Shown: positions 8,697 through 18,535 of the stretch, piece after piece
Layout of the letters: every line of letters begins with the position of its first letter
How positions within the stretch are numbered: position 1 is the first letter of the stretch
Assembly (NCBI GenBank): GCA_934394985.1
Contig: CAKRRF010000006.1
Span: forward strand, 18,251 to 82,250
Length of the DNA: 64,000 nucleotides
Origin: an uncultured Marvinbryantia sp.
Lineage (GTDB): Bacteria; Bacillota; Clostridia; Lachnospirales; Lachnospiraceae
Reading direction: 5' to 3'
Notes under the pieces: model-generated
The model's input: only the letters and a program-made list of their open reading frames with translations
The model's database searches: none
Told to the model about the DNA's origin: nothing
Position numbers and translations under genes: made by a program

Positions 8697-10193
8697 ATGA
8701 AAACAATGAAAAACTATAAATTCTGGTTTTGCACAGGCTCTCAGGATCTGTATGGCGATGAATGTCTGGCACATGTAGCGGAGCATTCCCAAAAAATCGT
8801 AGAAGAACTCAATCAATCAGGAGTACTGCCTTATGAAGTGGTATGGAAACCAACACTGATCACGAATGAATTGATTCGTAAGACATTCAATGAAGCAAAT
8901 GCTGACGATGAATGTGCCGGCGTGATTACCTGGATGCATACATTTTCACCGGCAAAATCATGGATTCTCGGTCTTCAGGAATACCGCAAGCCACTGATGC
9001 ACCTTCATACACAGTTCAACAGAGAGATCCCTTATGATACGATCGATATGGACTTTATGAATGAAAATCAGTCTGCTCATGGTGACAGAGAATATGGTCA
9101 TATCGTTTCCAGAATGGGGATCGAGAGAAAAGTAGTAGTAGGATATTGGGCAGACAGGGAAGTGCAGGAACGAATTGCCAGCTGGATGCTTACTGCCATC
9201 GGTATTATGGAAAGCAGCCATATCCGTGTATGCCGTGTAGCAGATAACATGAGAAATGTAGCGGTTACCGAAGGAGATAAGGTAGAAGCACAGATCAAGT
9301 TTGGCTGGGAAGTAGATGCTTATCCGGTAAATGAAGTAGCAGAGTATGTAGCAGCAGTTCCGCAGAATGAGATCGATACACTGGTGGAAGAGTACTACAG
9401 CAAGTATGACATCATTCTGGAAGGAAGAGATCCGCAGGAATTTAAGAGACATGTGGCGGTACAGGCCGGTATCGAGCTTGGATTTGAAAAGTTTCTGGAA
9501 GAGAAAAATTATCAGGCAGTGGTGACACACTTTGGTGATCTTGGTGCACTGAAGCAGCTTCCAGGGCTGGCTATGCAGAGACTGATGGAAAAAGGCTATG
9601 GATTTGGTGCAGAAGGTGACTGGAAAACAGCAGCAATGGTTCGCCTGATGAAGATCATGACAGCCGGCGTAAAGAATCCAAAGGGTACTTCTTTTATGGA
9701 AGATTATACATACAACCTGGTTCCGGGCAAAGAAGGTATTCTGGAGGCACATATGCTGGAAGTTTGCCCGACTGTTGCAGAAGGACCGATTGGCATCAAG
9801 GTATGCCCGCTTTCTATGGGTGAGAGAGAAGATCCGGCGCGTCTGGTTTATACATCCAAGACAGGGCCTGCGATTGCTACCTCTCTGGTAGATCTGGGTA
9901 ATCGTTTCCGCCTGATTATCAATGATGTAGAATGCAAGAAGGTAGAAAAACCGATGCCGAAGCTTCCGGTAGCCACAGCATTCTGGACACCACAGCCAAG
10001 TCTGGCAACAGGTGCAGAAGCATGGATTCTGGCAGGTGGCGCACATCATACAGCATTTTCTTACGATCTGACAGCTGAGCAGATGGGAGACTGGGCTGCA
10101 GCAATGGGTATTGAAGCAGTTTACATTGACAAAGATACGAAAATCAGAGATTTCAAGAGAGATCTTCAGTTGGGAAATATTTTCTACAGATAA
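8697..10193 (+). CDS. araA: L-arabinose isomerase
   Basis: AraA converts L-arabinose to L-ribulose in the cytoplasm. The 498-residue length is normal and the protein carries the family signature TWMHTFSPAKSWILGLQ at about residues 83-99, SHGDREYG-like HGDREYGH, and SLVDLGNRFRL near the C-terminus. ATG 8697 is chosen because GGAGG (8683-8687) is nine bases away, while it touches the in-frame ATG at 8688. First gene of a run with a kinase, an epimerase and a two-component system. Confident by sequence and context. Confidence 0.96.
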   Translation: MKTMKNYKFWFCTGSQDLYGDECLAHVAEHSQKIVEELNQSGVLPYEVVWKPTLITNELIRKTFNEANADDECAGVITWMHTFSPAKSWILGLQEYRKPLMHLHTQFNREIPYDTIDMDFMNENQSAHGDREYGHIVSRMGIERKVVVGYWADREVQERIASWMLTAIGIMESSHIRVCRVADNMRNVAVTEGDKVEAQIKFGWEVDAYPVNEVAEYVAAVPQNEIDTLVEEYYSKYDIILEGRDPQEFKRHVAVQAGIELGFEKFLEEKNYQAVVTHFGDLGALKQLPGLAMQRLMEKGYGFGAEGDWKTAAMVRLMKIMTAGVKNPKGTSFMEDYTYNLVPGKEGILEAHMLEVCPTVAEGPIGIKVCPLSMGEREDPARLVYTSKTGPAIATSLVDLGNRFRLIINDVECKKVEKPMPKLPVATAFWTPQPSLATGAEAWILAGGAHHTAFSYDLTAEQMGDWAAAMGIEAVYIDKDTKIRDFKRDLQLGNIFYR

Positions 10194-10261
10194 ATATCAT
10201 GATTACAGGAGTGCGAAGCATGGAACAAATCGTGTAATCAATCATGAAAAAAAAGTAAAAA

Positions 10262-10296
10262 TTACCGAGGACAGAGCAAAAATCTGCCCTCGGTAA
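10262..10296 (+). repeat. Stem-loop between araA and the kinase gene
   Basis: TTACCGAGG-A-CAGA and TCTG-C-CCTCGGTAA form a 13-pair stem with one mismatch and a GCAAAAA loop. There is no T run after it. It more likely stabilises or processes the polycistronic RNA than ends it, and it may set araA apart from the downstream genes in amount. Confidence 0.55.
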
Positions 10297-10320
10297 AATG
10301 GGGTAAAGGAGAAGATTGAA

Positions 10321-11922
10321 ATGGGTATCAGAGAAGACATTTTAAATGCAAAGACAGCACTGGGGATTGAGTTCGGTTCCACCAGAATCAAAGCGGTACT
10401 GGTAGATTCCACCAATGTACCGATCGCATCCGGAAGTCATGAATGGGAGAACCGCCTGGATCACGGTATCTGGACTTATACGCTGGAAGATATCTGGGGT
10501 GGACTGCAGGATGCTTATGCAGACATGGCGGCAGATGTGAAGAAGCAGTATGATGTGGAACTGGAGAATATTGGAGCGATCGGTTTTTCTGCGATGATGC
10601 ATGGATATATGGCATTTGGCAGAGAAAATGAACTGTTGGTACCGTTCCGTACATGGAGAAATACGATCACAGGAGAAGCATCTGAAAAGCTGTTTCAGGA
10701 GTTCCAGTACAATGTTCCGCAGAGATGGAGCATTGCACATCTCTATCAGGCAATCTTAAATGGCGAAGAGCATGTAAAAGATATAACCTTTTTCACTACA
10801 CTGGCAGGCTACATTCACTGGCAGCTGACCGGAGAAAAGAATCTGGGTATCGGTGATGCGTCCGGTATGTTCCCGATCGACTGCAGCAAAAAGGATTTTG
10901 ATGAAACCATGGTACAGAAGTTTGATGAACTGGTAGCAGACAAGAACTTCCCATGGAAATTAAGAGATATTCTTCCAAAGGTACTGGTATCTGGTGAAAA
11001 AGCAGGTGTTCTGACGGAAGAAGGTGCAAAGAAGCTGGATGTGTCCGGTAAACTGAAAAGCGGCATCCCAGTATGCCCGGCAGAAGGAGATGCAGGCACT
11101 GGTATGGTTGCAACCAACAGCGTAAAACAGCGTACCGGTAATGTGTCAGCAGGTACTTCTATTTTCCTGATGGCAGTTCTGGAAAAAGATCTGTCCAAGC
11201 CATATCCGGAACTGGATATGGTAACCACACCGGATGGCAGTCTGGTAGCCATGGTACACTGCAACACCTGTACTTCTGACCTGAATGCCTGGGTGGGGCT
11301 GTTCCGTGAATTTATGGAAACCATGGGTATGGAAGCAGATATGAACAAGCTGTACGGCACTTTGTATAACAAGGCACTGGAAGGGGATAAAGACTGTGGC
11401 GGACTGGTATCCTACAACTATTTCTCAGGAGAACCGATTTCCGGCCTGGAAGAAGGACGTCCGTTATTCGTGCGTACCCCGAATGCACATTTCAATCTGG
11501 CAAACTTTATGAGATCTCACCTGTATTCTTCCGTAGCTACGCTGAAAATGGGCATGGATATCCTGACACAGCAGGAAAATGTAGAACTGGATCGTCTGAT
11601 GGGACATGGTGGACTTTTCAAGACGAAAGGTGTTGGTCAGAGTATTATGGCAGCTGCTATGAATACACCTGTTACGGTTATGGAAACTGCAGGAGAAGGT
11701 GGCGCATGGGGAATTGCACTGCTCGCTTCTTATATGAAGAATAAAGAAGAAGGACAGACTCTGGATGAATATTTAAGTAAAGAAGTATTTGCCGGTCAGG
11801 AAGGCACAACCATGGCTCCGGATGCAGCAGATGTAAAAGGATTTGAAGACTTTATGGCATCTTATGTACCGGTACTGGCAGCAGAAAAAGCAGCAGTAGA
11901 GACTTTAAAAGTAAACAGCTAA
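10321..11922 (+). CDS. FGGY-family carbohydrate kinase, probable L-ribulokinase
   Basis: The 533-residue protein has the FGGY kinase fold: N-terminal phosphate loop [16 protein letters not shown] (residues ~14-29), [13 protein letters not shown], and the C-terminal ATP-site loop with [15 protein letters not shown]. It differs from classical E. coli AraB, and automated tools often call this type xylulokinase or just ATPase. Its place between L-arabinose isomerase and L-ribulose-5-phosphate 4-epimerase makes phosphorylation of L-ribulose the best inference. Clostridia use a distinct kinase for this step, sometimes called AraK. ATG 10321 follows AAAGGAGAAGATTGAA. Confidence 0.9.
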   Translation: MGIREDILNAKTALGIEFGSTRIKAVLVDSTNVPIASGSHEWENRLDHGIWTYTLEDIWGGLQDAYADMAADVKKQYDVELENIGAIGFSAMMHGYMAFGRENELLVPFRTWRNTITGEASEKLFQEFQYNVPQRWSIAHLYQAILNGEEHVKDITFFTTLAGYIHWQLTGEKNLGIGDASGMFPIDCSKKDFDETMVQKFDELVADKNFPWKLRDILPKVLVSGEKAGVLTEEGAKKLDVSGKLKSGIPVCPAEGDAGTGMVATNSVKQRTGNVSAGTSIFLMAVLEKDLSKPYPELDMVTTPDGSLVAMVHCNTCTSDLNAWVGLFREFMETMGMEADMNKLYGTLYNKALEGDKDCGGLVSYNYFSGEPISGLEEGRPLFVRTPNAHFNLANFMRSHLYSSVATLKMGMDILTQQENVELDRLMGHGGLFKTKGVGQSIMAAAMNTPVTVMETAGEGGAWGIALLASYMKNKEEGQTLDEYLSKEVFAGQEGTTMAPDAADVKGFEDFMASYVPVLAAEKAAVETLKVNS

Positions 11923-11934
11923 GGAGAATAAAAA

Positions 11935-12621
11935 ATGTTAGAAGAGTTAAAAAAACGTGTATACGAAGCCAACATGCTTCTTCCAAAATACGGACTGGTT
12001 ACGTTTACCTGGGGAAATGTCAGTGAAATAGACCGGGAAAGCGGCATTTTTGCAATCAAACCAAGTGGTGTAGAGTACGAAAAACTGACTCCGGATGATA
12101 TGGTTCTGATGGATCTGATGGGAAACAAAGTCGAAGGAAAATACAATCCATCGTCCGATACAGCAACGCATCTGGAACTGTACAAGGCATTTCCAAAGAT
12201 TGGCGGTGTAGTGCATACTCATTCTCCATGGGCTACCAGCTGGGCACAGGCGGGAAGAGCCATACCATGCTATGGTACGACACACGCAGATTATATGTAT
12301 GGCGAGATTCCGTGTGCAAGATGTCTGGAAGGACATGAATTTGATGAGTACGAAAAAAATACGGGACTTTTGATTGTCGATATGTACAAAGACCGTGATT
12401 ATGAGGCAGTTCCGGCTGTTCTGTGCAAGAATCACGGACCTTTTACCTGGGGAAAAGACGGACACGAAGCAGTACATAATGCAGTGGTTCTGGAAGAGGT
12501 TGCGAAGATGGCAGCCCGTGCAGAGCAGATCAATGCGAGTATTCAGCCGGCTCCACAGGATCTTCAGGATAAACATTATTATCGGAAACATGGTGCAAAC
12601 GCATATTACGGACAGAGGTAA
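11935..12621 (+). CDS. araD: L-ribulose-5-phosphate 4-epimerase
   Basis: AraD turns L-ribulose 5-phosphate into D-xylulose 5-phosphate for the pentose phosphate or phosphoketolase route. The 228-residue protein is a class II aldolase-fold enzyme with the zinc ligands His94 and His96 in GGVVHTHSPWAT, the FTWGNVSEIDR motif and KPSGVEYE near the N-terminus. It starts 12 bases after the kinase stop with AAGGAGAATAAAA in front, and is followed 10 bases later by the response regulator. Identity is secure. Confidence 0.95.
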   Translation: MLEELKKRVYEANMLLPKYGLVTFTWGNVSEIDRESGIFAIKPSGVEYEKLTPDDMVLMDLMGNKVEGKYNPSSDTATHLELYKAFPKIGGVVHTHSPWATSWAQAGRAIPCYGTTHADYMYGEIPCARCLEGHEFDEYEKNTGLLIVDMYKDRDYEAVPAVLCKNHGPFTWGKDGHEAVHNAVVLEEVAKMAARAEQINASIQPAPQDLQDKHYYRKHGANAYYGQR

Positions 12622-12631
12622 ACAACAGTAG

Positions 12632-14248
12632 ATGTTAAAAGTTTTTTTAGTAGAAGATGAAGTAGTTATGCGAAACGGAATTAAAAAGAATATTCCGTGG
12701 GAGCAGGAAGGATTTGAATTTGTGGGAGAGGCCAGCGACGGAGAGCTGGCCTATCCGCTTATAAAGAAAGAAAAACCGGATATTCTGATTACAGATATCC
12801 GTATGCCATTTATGGATGGTCTTGAACTCAGCAGACTGGTAAAAAAGGAACTGCCTCAGATCAAGATCATTATTTTGAGTGGATATAATGAATTTGACTA
12901 TGCCAAGACGGCGATCAATATCGGTGTAACCGATTACCTGTTAAAACCGATCAGTTCTGCAAAGCTTCTGGAAGCAGTGAAAAAAGTAGGAGATGTGATT
13001 GAAAAAGAACAGGATCATGCACGTCTGATGAAACGATATGAAAAAGAAATGGAGGAAAATATCCTTCAGGAAAAGCATAAATTGTGGGGAGCACTGGCAT
13101 CCAACCGTTTATCGACCATAGAACTGCTGGAAAAGGGACAACGTCTGGGAATTGATTTTACTGCGTCTGCCTATCAGGTATTTTTGTTTAAACTGATGCA
13201 GGAGGGAGATGCAACCGGATGTTCAGAGGAACTGAACCGTGCTTCTGAGAAGGTGAATGAATTGGCAGGAGGATGGGAATATGTGCTGAGCTTTGACAGA
13301 AGTCCGGAAGGCTGGGCATTCCTGATAAAAGGAGAATCAGAACAGGAAGTACAGGACACTTACCTGGAAACCAGAAACGAACTGCTTGATCTGGTGAACG
13401 GTTATCCAAAGGTGGAATATTTTGGCGGTATTGGAAATGTGGTACATCGAATCGGAGATATACAGAGCTCCTATAAAGAGGCGGCAAGAGCATTTTCCAG
13501 CCGTTTTTTCCTGGATGCCAATCAGATCACTGACAGTGCGGAGATAGTACGGGTGCAGCCAGAATCTGATGACAAAATAGATGTCAGTAAAATGCTGTCT
13601 AAAAAAAGAGAGCATGAGCTTGTAGAACGCTTTTTAAAAAATGGAACAGTGGAAGAAACAGACAGCTTTCTGGATGAATTATTTCAGAGTATTGGAGAAC
13701 AGAACTGTAAATCCCTGCTATACCGTCAGTATGTGGTAATGGATCTGTTTTTCTGCGCATCGGATTTTCTTAATAATCTGGAAATTGATACAGAAAGTCT
13801 GCCAGAGGAGTGCAGAGATATTAATCAAATTGTAGAAAAAGCAGGAAATGCGGAAAGCCTGCGACATCAGATCGGTATTCTGTTTAAGGAAACCATGCAG
13901 TTGCGTGACAATCATTCCAAGAAAAAATACAGTAAGCTGCTGGAAGATGCAAAAGCGTTTATTGATGAAAATTATAAGCATGACGAGATGTCATTAAATA
14001 CGGTGGCGGCACAGGTAAATATCAGTCCAAGCTATTTCAGCACGATTTTCAGCAGTGAAATGGGACAGACATTTGTGGAATATCTGACCCGCGTGCGTCT
14101 GGACAAGGCGAAAGAACTTCTGATGTGCTCTAATATGAGAACAGCGGAGATCGGATATGAAGTAGGCTATAAGGATTCCCATTATTTCAGTTATATTTTC
14201 AAAAAAACAGTGGGCTGTAGTCCGAAAGAATACCGGAATCGCAAATAG
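12632..14248 (+). CDS. AraC-type response regulator (YesN-like)
   Basis: A 538-residue cytoplasmic regulator. Residues 1-120 are a receiver domain with phospho-acceptor Asp55 in ILITDIRMP and the DYLLKPIS switch segment. The centre is a long helical spacer. Residues ~435-535 are an AraC double HTH ending in GYKDSHYFSYIFKKTVGCSP. It is the typical partner of YesM-type kinases and controls sugar transporters; the kinase follows 11 bases later and an ABC sugar operon after that. It likely activates the promoter before the binding-protein gene at 15882 and perhaps araA. Confidence 0.93.
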   Translation: MLKVFLVEDEVVMRNGIKKNIPWEQEGFEFVGEASDGELAYPLIKKEKPDILITDIRMPFMDGLELSRLVKKELPQIKIIILSGYNEFDYAKTAINIGVTDYLLKPISSAKLLEAVKKVGDVIEKEQDHARLMKRYEKEMEENILQEKHKLWGALASNRLSTIELLEKGQRLGIDFTASAYQVFLFKLMQEGDATGCSEELNRASEKVNELAGGWEYVLSFDRSPEGWAFLIKGESEQEVQDTYLETRNELLDLVNGYPKVEYFGGIGNVVHRIGDIQSSYKEAARAFSSRFFLDANQITDSAEIVRVQPESDDKIDVSKMLSKKREHELVERFLKNGTVEETDSFLDELFQSIGEQNCKSLLYRQYVVMDLFFCASDFLNNLEIDTESLPEECRDINQIVEKAGNAESLRHQIGILFKETMQLRDNHSKKKYSKLLEDAKAFIDENYKHDEMSLNTVAAQVNISPSYFSTIFSSEMGQTFVEYLTRVRLDKAKELLMCSNMRTAEIGYEVGYKDSHYFSYIFKKTVGCSPKEYRNRK

Positions 14249-14259
14249 CGGGAGTGTCT

Positions 14260-15714
14260 ATGGAAAAGAGAAAAACATCATTAAGGCATCGCCTGAATGT
14301 GCTGGTGGCGGTTTGTCTGATTCCGTTGCTGGTGATAACACTGTATCTGATTATTCTGGTTTATCGTTTTGCAGAACGGTATGACGAAACCGTGCAGAAC
14401 ATCACTACGGCCAATGAATACAACCTGGAACTGAAAGAACAGGTGGATTATACCATGTACATTATCGTGGTGAATTCGGAAAGAGCGGAGGAACTGGTCG
14501 ATATTGATGGACCACAGCAGCTCATCGGGCAGGCAAAAAATGACTTTAAAGAGTTGTATGATCTGGCCGGTACCTCTTACGCAAAGAATATTCTGCAGAG
14601 AATTCTGAAATCTCTGCAGTCCCTGGAAAACACGGTTACCGAGATAAAAAAAGATGCCAGAGTAACCGGAATGTATGACCGGAATCTGGAACGGCTGGAT
14701 CTGGATATCCGTGTACAGACGGAGCTGATACAGGATCAGATTCAGGAATATATAAATCATGAAGCCAATGATCTTGCAGCATTGAAAGAGGGGGTGCGCA
14801 GAGATGTATCGACAGCGATTACCCTTACGGTGGTGCTGATTCTGGTGATTTCGATGGCTACAGTATGGCTGAGCAGAAAAATCAGTTATAATCTGACCAG
14901 AGGTATTGATCAGCTTCGTATGGTTACCAGAAAAGCAGGCCACGGAGATTTTACAGTCCGAGCAGATATGAAAGACGGGGATGAAGAACTGGAAGAACTG
15001 GCAGATGGATTTAATCAGATGGTAGAGCGAATCGGTAATCTGGTGGAAGATATCCAGGTAGAGCAGCTGAACCTGCGGACAACAGAACAAAAGCTGCTGC
15101 AGGCGCAGATCAATCCACATTTTCTGTACAATACCCTGGATGCCATTATCTGGCTGGCGGAGGCAGAGGAAAAAGAGCAGGTGATCATGATGGTGACGGC
15201 TTTGTCTGACTTTTTCCGTACTACTTTGAGCAAGGGACGTGATTATATTACTGTGGAGGAAGAGGAATCTCATATTCGCAGTTATCTTCAGATTCAACAG
15301 TTCCGTTATCAGGATATTCTGGAGTATGAGATTGATATTCCGAAAGAGATGTATGAGTATCAGATTCTGAAGCTGACCTTGCAGCCGCTGGTGGAAAATG
15401 CACTTTATCATGGGATTAAAAATAAACGTGGTATGGGACGGATCCGGGTATCCGGTCATATGGATTCCGGATATATGGTATTTCTGGTCACGGATAACGG
15501 TATAGGGATGACTCCGGAAAAGCTGACGGAAGTGCAGAAAGAGATGAACAGTGAACATCTGGATGAACATAACACAGATCCTTCCGGATTTGGTCTTTAT
15601 AATGTGGTTCAGAGAATCAGGCTGAATTATGGACCGCAGTATGGGATCTGGCTCAGCAGTACCTATGGTGAGGGAACAGAAGCGAGAATTGAAATACCGG
15701 CAATAAAAAAATAA
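14260..15714 (+). CDS. Sensor histidine kinase (YesM/LytS-like)
   Basis: A 484-residue membrane kinase: helix at residues ~13-35, an extracellular segment of ~150 mostly helical residues, a second helix at ~184-206, HAMP ~206-265, then the His_kinase block with His287 in QINPHFLYNTLDAI and an ATPase domain with VENALYHG and the DNGIGMTPE G-box. ATG 14260 has GCGGGAG five bases upstream; GTG 14254 would overlap that site. It pairs with the response regulator just upstream. The outer domain is small and could read a ligand directly or a loaded binding protein such as the lipoprotein at 20657. Confidence 0.93.
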   Translation: MEKRKTSLRHRLNVLVAVCLIPLLVITLYLIILVYRFAERYDETVQNITTANEYNLELKEQVDYTMYIIVVNSERAEELVDIDGPQQLIGQAKNDFKELYDLAGTSYAKNILQRILKSLQSLENTVTEIKKDARVTGMYDRNLERLDLDIRVQTELIQDQIQEYINHEANDLAALKEGVRRDVSTAITLTVVLILVISMATVWLSRKISYNLTRGIDQLRMVTRKAGHGDFTVRADMKDGDEELEELADGFNQMVERIGNLVEDIQVEQLNLRTTEQKLLQAQINPHFLYNTLDAIIWLAEAEEKEQVIMMVTALSDFFRTTLSKGRDYITVEEEESHIRSYLQIQQFRYQDILEYEIDIPKEMYEYQILKLTLQPLVENALYHGIKNKRGMGRIRVSGHMDSGYMVFLVTDNGIGMTPEKLTEVQKEMNSEHLDEHNTDPSGFGLYNVVQRIRLNYGPQYGIWLSSTYGEGTEARIEIPAIKK

Positions 15715-15796
15715 CCATTTTTAAAAAAAATTAAACTTTTTTTTGCTTGACTCCGATTTGAAGTGAAAAAACGAACCGTTTTCAAAATTCTATCCG

Positions 15797-15825
15797 TATC
15801 AGAACGAAAAAAAAAGCGGTAGAAT
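15797..15825 (+). promoter_or_regulatory. Candidate activated promoter of the sugar ABC operon
   Basis: TAGAAT at 15820-15825 is a good -10; the -35 position 17 bases upstream reads TATCAG, a poor match, as expected for a promoter needing an activator. It lies in the 167-base gap after the kinase gene, which also holds a TTTTTAAAAA-rich stretch. The presumed activator is the adjacent YesN-like regulator. No clear paired binding repeats were recognised. Confidence 0.35.
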
Positions 15826-15881
15826 ACAGACATAGTCAATCAGGACTAAATAGTTCGTGAAAAAACAGGAGGAAGGTAAAA

Positions 15882-16868
15882 ATGAATAAGAAAATTATTG
15901 GTGTTGTAGCTTGTGGCGCAGTAGCAGCTTCTATGGCAATCGGAGCATCTGCTTCTGATGAACTGATCAAAGTCGGATATGCACAGGTTGGTCATGAATC
16001 TGACTGGCGTACTGCTAACACACAGAACTATCAGGATGTATTCTCAGAAGAAAACGGATATGAACTTTCTTTCGTAGACTGTGATAATGATAACGCAGCA
16101 CAGATCGAAGCAGTTCGTAACTTCATCAACCAGGAACTGGATTATATCGTAATCGCTCCAATCCAGTCTGCAGGATGGGATACCGTACTTCAGGAAGCAC
16201 AGGATGCAGGAATCCCTGTAATCATCGCTGACCGTGAAATCGAAGCATCTGATGAGTTATATGATGCATGGGTAGGAACAAATACCACAAATGAAGGTAT
16301 CACAGCAGGTAACTGGCTGGCTGAATACATGGATGGCAAAGAAGCAAACATCCTTGTAATCGAAGGTTCTGTCGGAGCTTCTGCAGCACTTGGACGTACA
16401 GATGGATTCAATCAGGTAGCAGCAGATCATGATGAATGGACCATTCTTGATTCTCAGTCTGGTGACTTTACACAGGATGGTGGACAGGAAGTTATGGAAT
16501 CCTTCATCAAATCTTATGAAGGACAGTTCAATGTAGTTGTTTGCCAGAATGATAACGAAGCATACGGCGCAATGGATGCAATGGATGCAGCAGGTATTAC
16601 ATATGGTGTTGACGGTGACGTTACTCTGATCTCTTTCGATGCTACACATGATGGACTTCAGTATACACTGGATGGAAAGATCAACTGCGATGTTGAATGT
16701 AACCCAATTCAGGCAGAAGTAGTAGCAGGCGTAATCCAGAAGATGGAAGCCGGAGAAGACTATGACAAGACTACTCTGGTAGAAGACTCTGCATTTGTAG
16801 CTCCTGGTATCGAAAGCGAATATGCAACAACAATGACAGACGAAATCCTGGCAGGTCGTGCATACTAA
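15882..16868 (+). CDS. Sugar ABC transporter substrate-binding protein (YtfQ-like)
   Basis: The 328-residue periplasmic-binding-protein family member has a signal peptide cleaved near IGASA-S (about residue 24) and the type-I sugar-binding fold. It follows the E. coli YtfQ (galactofuranose-binding) pattern: KVGYAQVGHESDWR at the mature N-terminus, AIEAVRNFI-like segment, DGFNQVAADH, NDNEAYGAMDA and SFDATHDGL. A Cys at residue 11 lies too early in the hydrophobic core to be a convincing lipid anchor. The genes after it supply one dual ATPase and two permeases. With arabinose catabolism upstream, the inferred ligand is L-arabinose, possibly in furanose form. GGAGGAAGGTAAAA precedes the start. 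Confidence 0.92.
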   Translation: MNKKIIGVVACGAVAASMAIGASASDELIKVGYAQVGHESDWRTANTQNYQDVFSEENGYELSFVDCDNDNAAQIEAVRNFINQELDYIVIAPIQSAGWDTVLQEAQDAGIPVIIADREIEASDELYDAWVGTNTTNEGITAGNWLAEYMDGKEANILVIEGSVGASAALGRTDGFNQVAADHDEWTILDSQSGDFTQDGGQEVMESFIKSYEGQFNVVVCQNDNEAYGAMDAMDAAGITYGVDGDVTLISFDATHDGLQYTLDGKINCDVECNPIQAEVVAGVIQKMEAGEDYDKTTLVEDSAFVAPGIESEYATTMTDEILAGRAY

Positions 16869-16905
16869 TCCACTTGTTTATCAGGTAAATTAGCCAAATA
16901 AGCAG

Positions 16906-16941
16906 GAGGGAGGAATTCCCGAAAGGGTATTTCTCCCTCTT
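16906..16941 (+). terminator. Leaky terminator between binding protein and ATPase genes
   Basis: GAGGGAG (16906-16912) and CTCCCTC (16933-16939) enclose a smaller CCC-GAAA-GGG hairpin, followed by TTATTGTTTG. It most likely lowers readthrough so that the abundant binding protein outnumbers the membrane complex, a common plan in sugar importers. Confidence 0.65.
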
Positions 16942-17017
16942 ATTGTTTGATAATGAAGAAAATATAACCTGGTAAAAACTGTGTGCCTGTACACAGTCAG
17001 TGAAGGGAGGAGAAACT

Positions 17018-18535
17018 TTGGAAGCTGGTGTAGTATTAAAAATGAAAGGAATCTGCATGGAATTCCCAGGCGTAAAAGCGCTGGAAGATGTAGATTTTAC
17101 ATTAAAAAAAGGTGAAATCCGTGCACTGATGGGAGAAAACGGTGCCGGTAAATCCACACTGATCAAATGTCTGACCGGTGTCAATAAGTTCCAGAAAGGT
17201 GAGATATTCCTGGATGGACAGCAGATTGTAAATAAAGATACCATGGATGCCCAGAAAAAGGGTATTGCTACTGTATATCAGGAGGTAAACCTTTGTCCGA
17301 ATCTTTCCGTTGCGGAGAATCTTTATATCGGACGTGAGCCTCTGACAAAGCTTGGGACTGTAAACAGAAAAGCGATGAACAGACAGGCAGCAGCTCTGAT
17401 GAAAGAGCTGGACCTGGATGTAGATGTGACAAGAAATCTTGAAGAATATTCACTGGCATTGCAGCAGATGATTGCGATTGCCCGTGCTGTAGATATGGAA
17501 AGTAAGGTACTGATTCTGGATGAACCGACCTCTTCTCTGGATGATAATGAGGTAGAGAAGCTGTTTACTATGATGCGGAATCTGAAAGCGAAAGGGGTAG
17601 CGATTATCTTCGTTACTCATTTCCTGGAACAGGTATATGCCGTATGTGACGGAATCACGGTACTGAGAAATGGAACGCTGGTTGGAGAATACGAAATCGC
17701 AGAACTGCCGAGAGTAAAGCTGGTAGCTGCTATGATGGGTAAGGATTTTGATGATCTGGCAGCGATTAAACCGGAAAATACCGGCGACAAACGTAAAGAG
17801 CCAATGGTTATTGATGCAAAAGGCCTCAGTCATGCAGGCACCATCAAACCATTTGATCTGGAGATTCATAAGGGAGAAGTCATCGGCCTGACCGGTCTTC
17901 TCGGTTCCGGACGAAGCGAGCTGGCCCGTGCCATTTATGGTGCAGACAGAGCTCAGACAGGTACCTTAAAAGTAAAAGGAAAAGAAGTAAAGATCAAACA
18001 GCCGATTGATGCTATGAAACTTGGCATGGGACTGCTTCCGGATGACCGTAAAGCAGAAGGTATTATCGGAGATTTGTCCATTCGTGAAAACATTATTCTG
18101 GCGATTCAGGCAAAAGCCGGCATACTGAAACGTATTCCGATGGCAAAACAGATTGAGATTACCGATAAATATATTGATTTACTTCAGATCAAATGTGCCA
18201 GCCGTGAGACTCTGATCAAACAGCTCTCCGGTGGTAATCAGCAGAAGGTTATTTTGGCCCGCTGGCTGGCAACCAATCCAGATTTCCTGATCCTGGACGA
18301 GCCGACCCGTGGTATTGATATCGGTACCAAGACCGAGATTCAGAAGCTGGTTCGCCAGCTGGCAGATGAAGGTAAGAGCCTGATCTTCATTTCTTCTGAA
18401 ATCGAAGAGATGCTTCGTACCTGCAACCGTATGGCGGTTCTTCGAGACGGCGCTAAGGTTGGAGAAATTGAGGAATGTGACATGAACCAGATGAATGTCA
18501 TGAAAGCAATTGCAGGAGGTGATAAGAATGAGTAG
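17018..18535 (+). CDS. Sugar ABC transporter ATP-binding protein, dual domain (YtfR-like)
   Basis: A 505-residue ATPase with two fused ABC domains, as in RbsA, MglA and YtfR. The first has Walker A GENGAGKST at residues 39-47 and an LALQQMIAIARA signature. The second has a degenerate Walker A (GLLGSGRSE, no Lys) and an intact LSGGNQQKVILARW signature, the normal asymmetry of this class. I chose TTG 17018, five bases after GGGAGGAG; GTG 17000 overlaps that site and ATG 17042 is too far from it. It energises the two permeases that follow, overlapping the next start by 8 bases. Confidence 0.93.
   Translation: MEAGVVLKMKGICMEFPGVKALEDVDFTLKKGEIRALMGENGAGKSTLIKCLTGVNKFQKGEIFLDGQQIVNKDTMDAQKKGIATVYQEVNLCPNLSVAENLYIGREPLTKLGTVNRKAMNRQAAALMKELDLDVDVTRNLEEYSLALQQMIAIARAVDMESKVLILDEPTSSLDDNEVEKLFTMMRNLKAKGVAIIFVTHFLEQVYAVCDGITVLRNGTLVGEYEIAELPRVKLVAAMMGKDFDDLAAIKPENTGDKRKEPMVIDAKGLSHAGTIKPFDLEIHKGEVIGLTGLLGSGRSELARAIYGADRAQTGTLKVKGKEVKIKQPIDAMKLGMGLLPDDRKAEGIIGDLSIRENIILAIQAKAGILKRIPMAKQIEITDKYIDLLQIKCASRETLIKQLSGGNQQKVILARWLATNPDFLILDEPTRGIDIGTKTEIQKLVRQLADEGKSLIFISSEIEEMLRTCNRMAVLRDGAKVGEIEECDMNQMNVMKAIAGGDKNE

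Noticed and set aside
14281..15570. A 429-codon open frame on the minus strand across the histidine kinase gene
   Set aside because: It lies wholly opposite a complete kinase with all catalytic motifs, has no recognisable domain and is Phe/His/Ile-rich in the manner of shadow frames. The same holds for 8958-10049 opposite araA.
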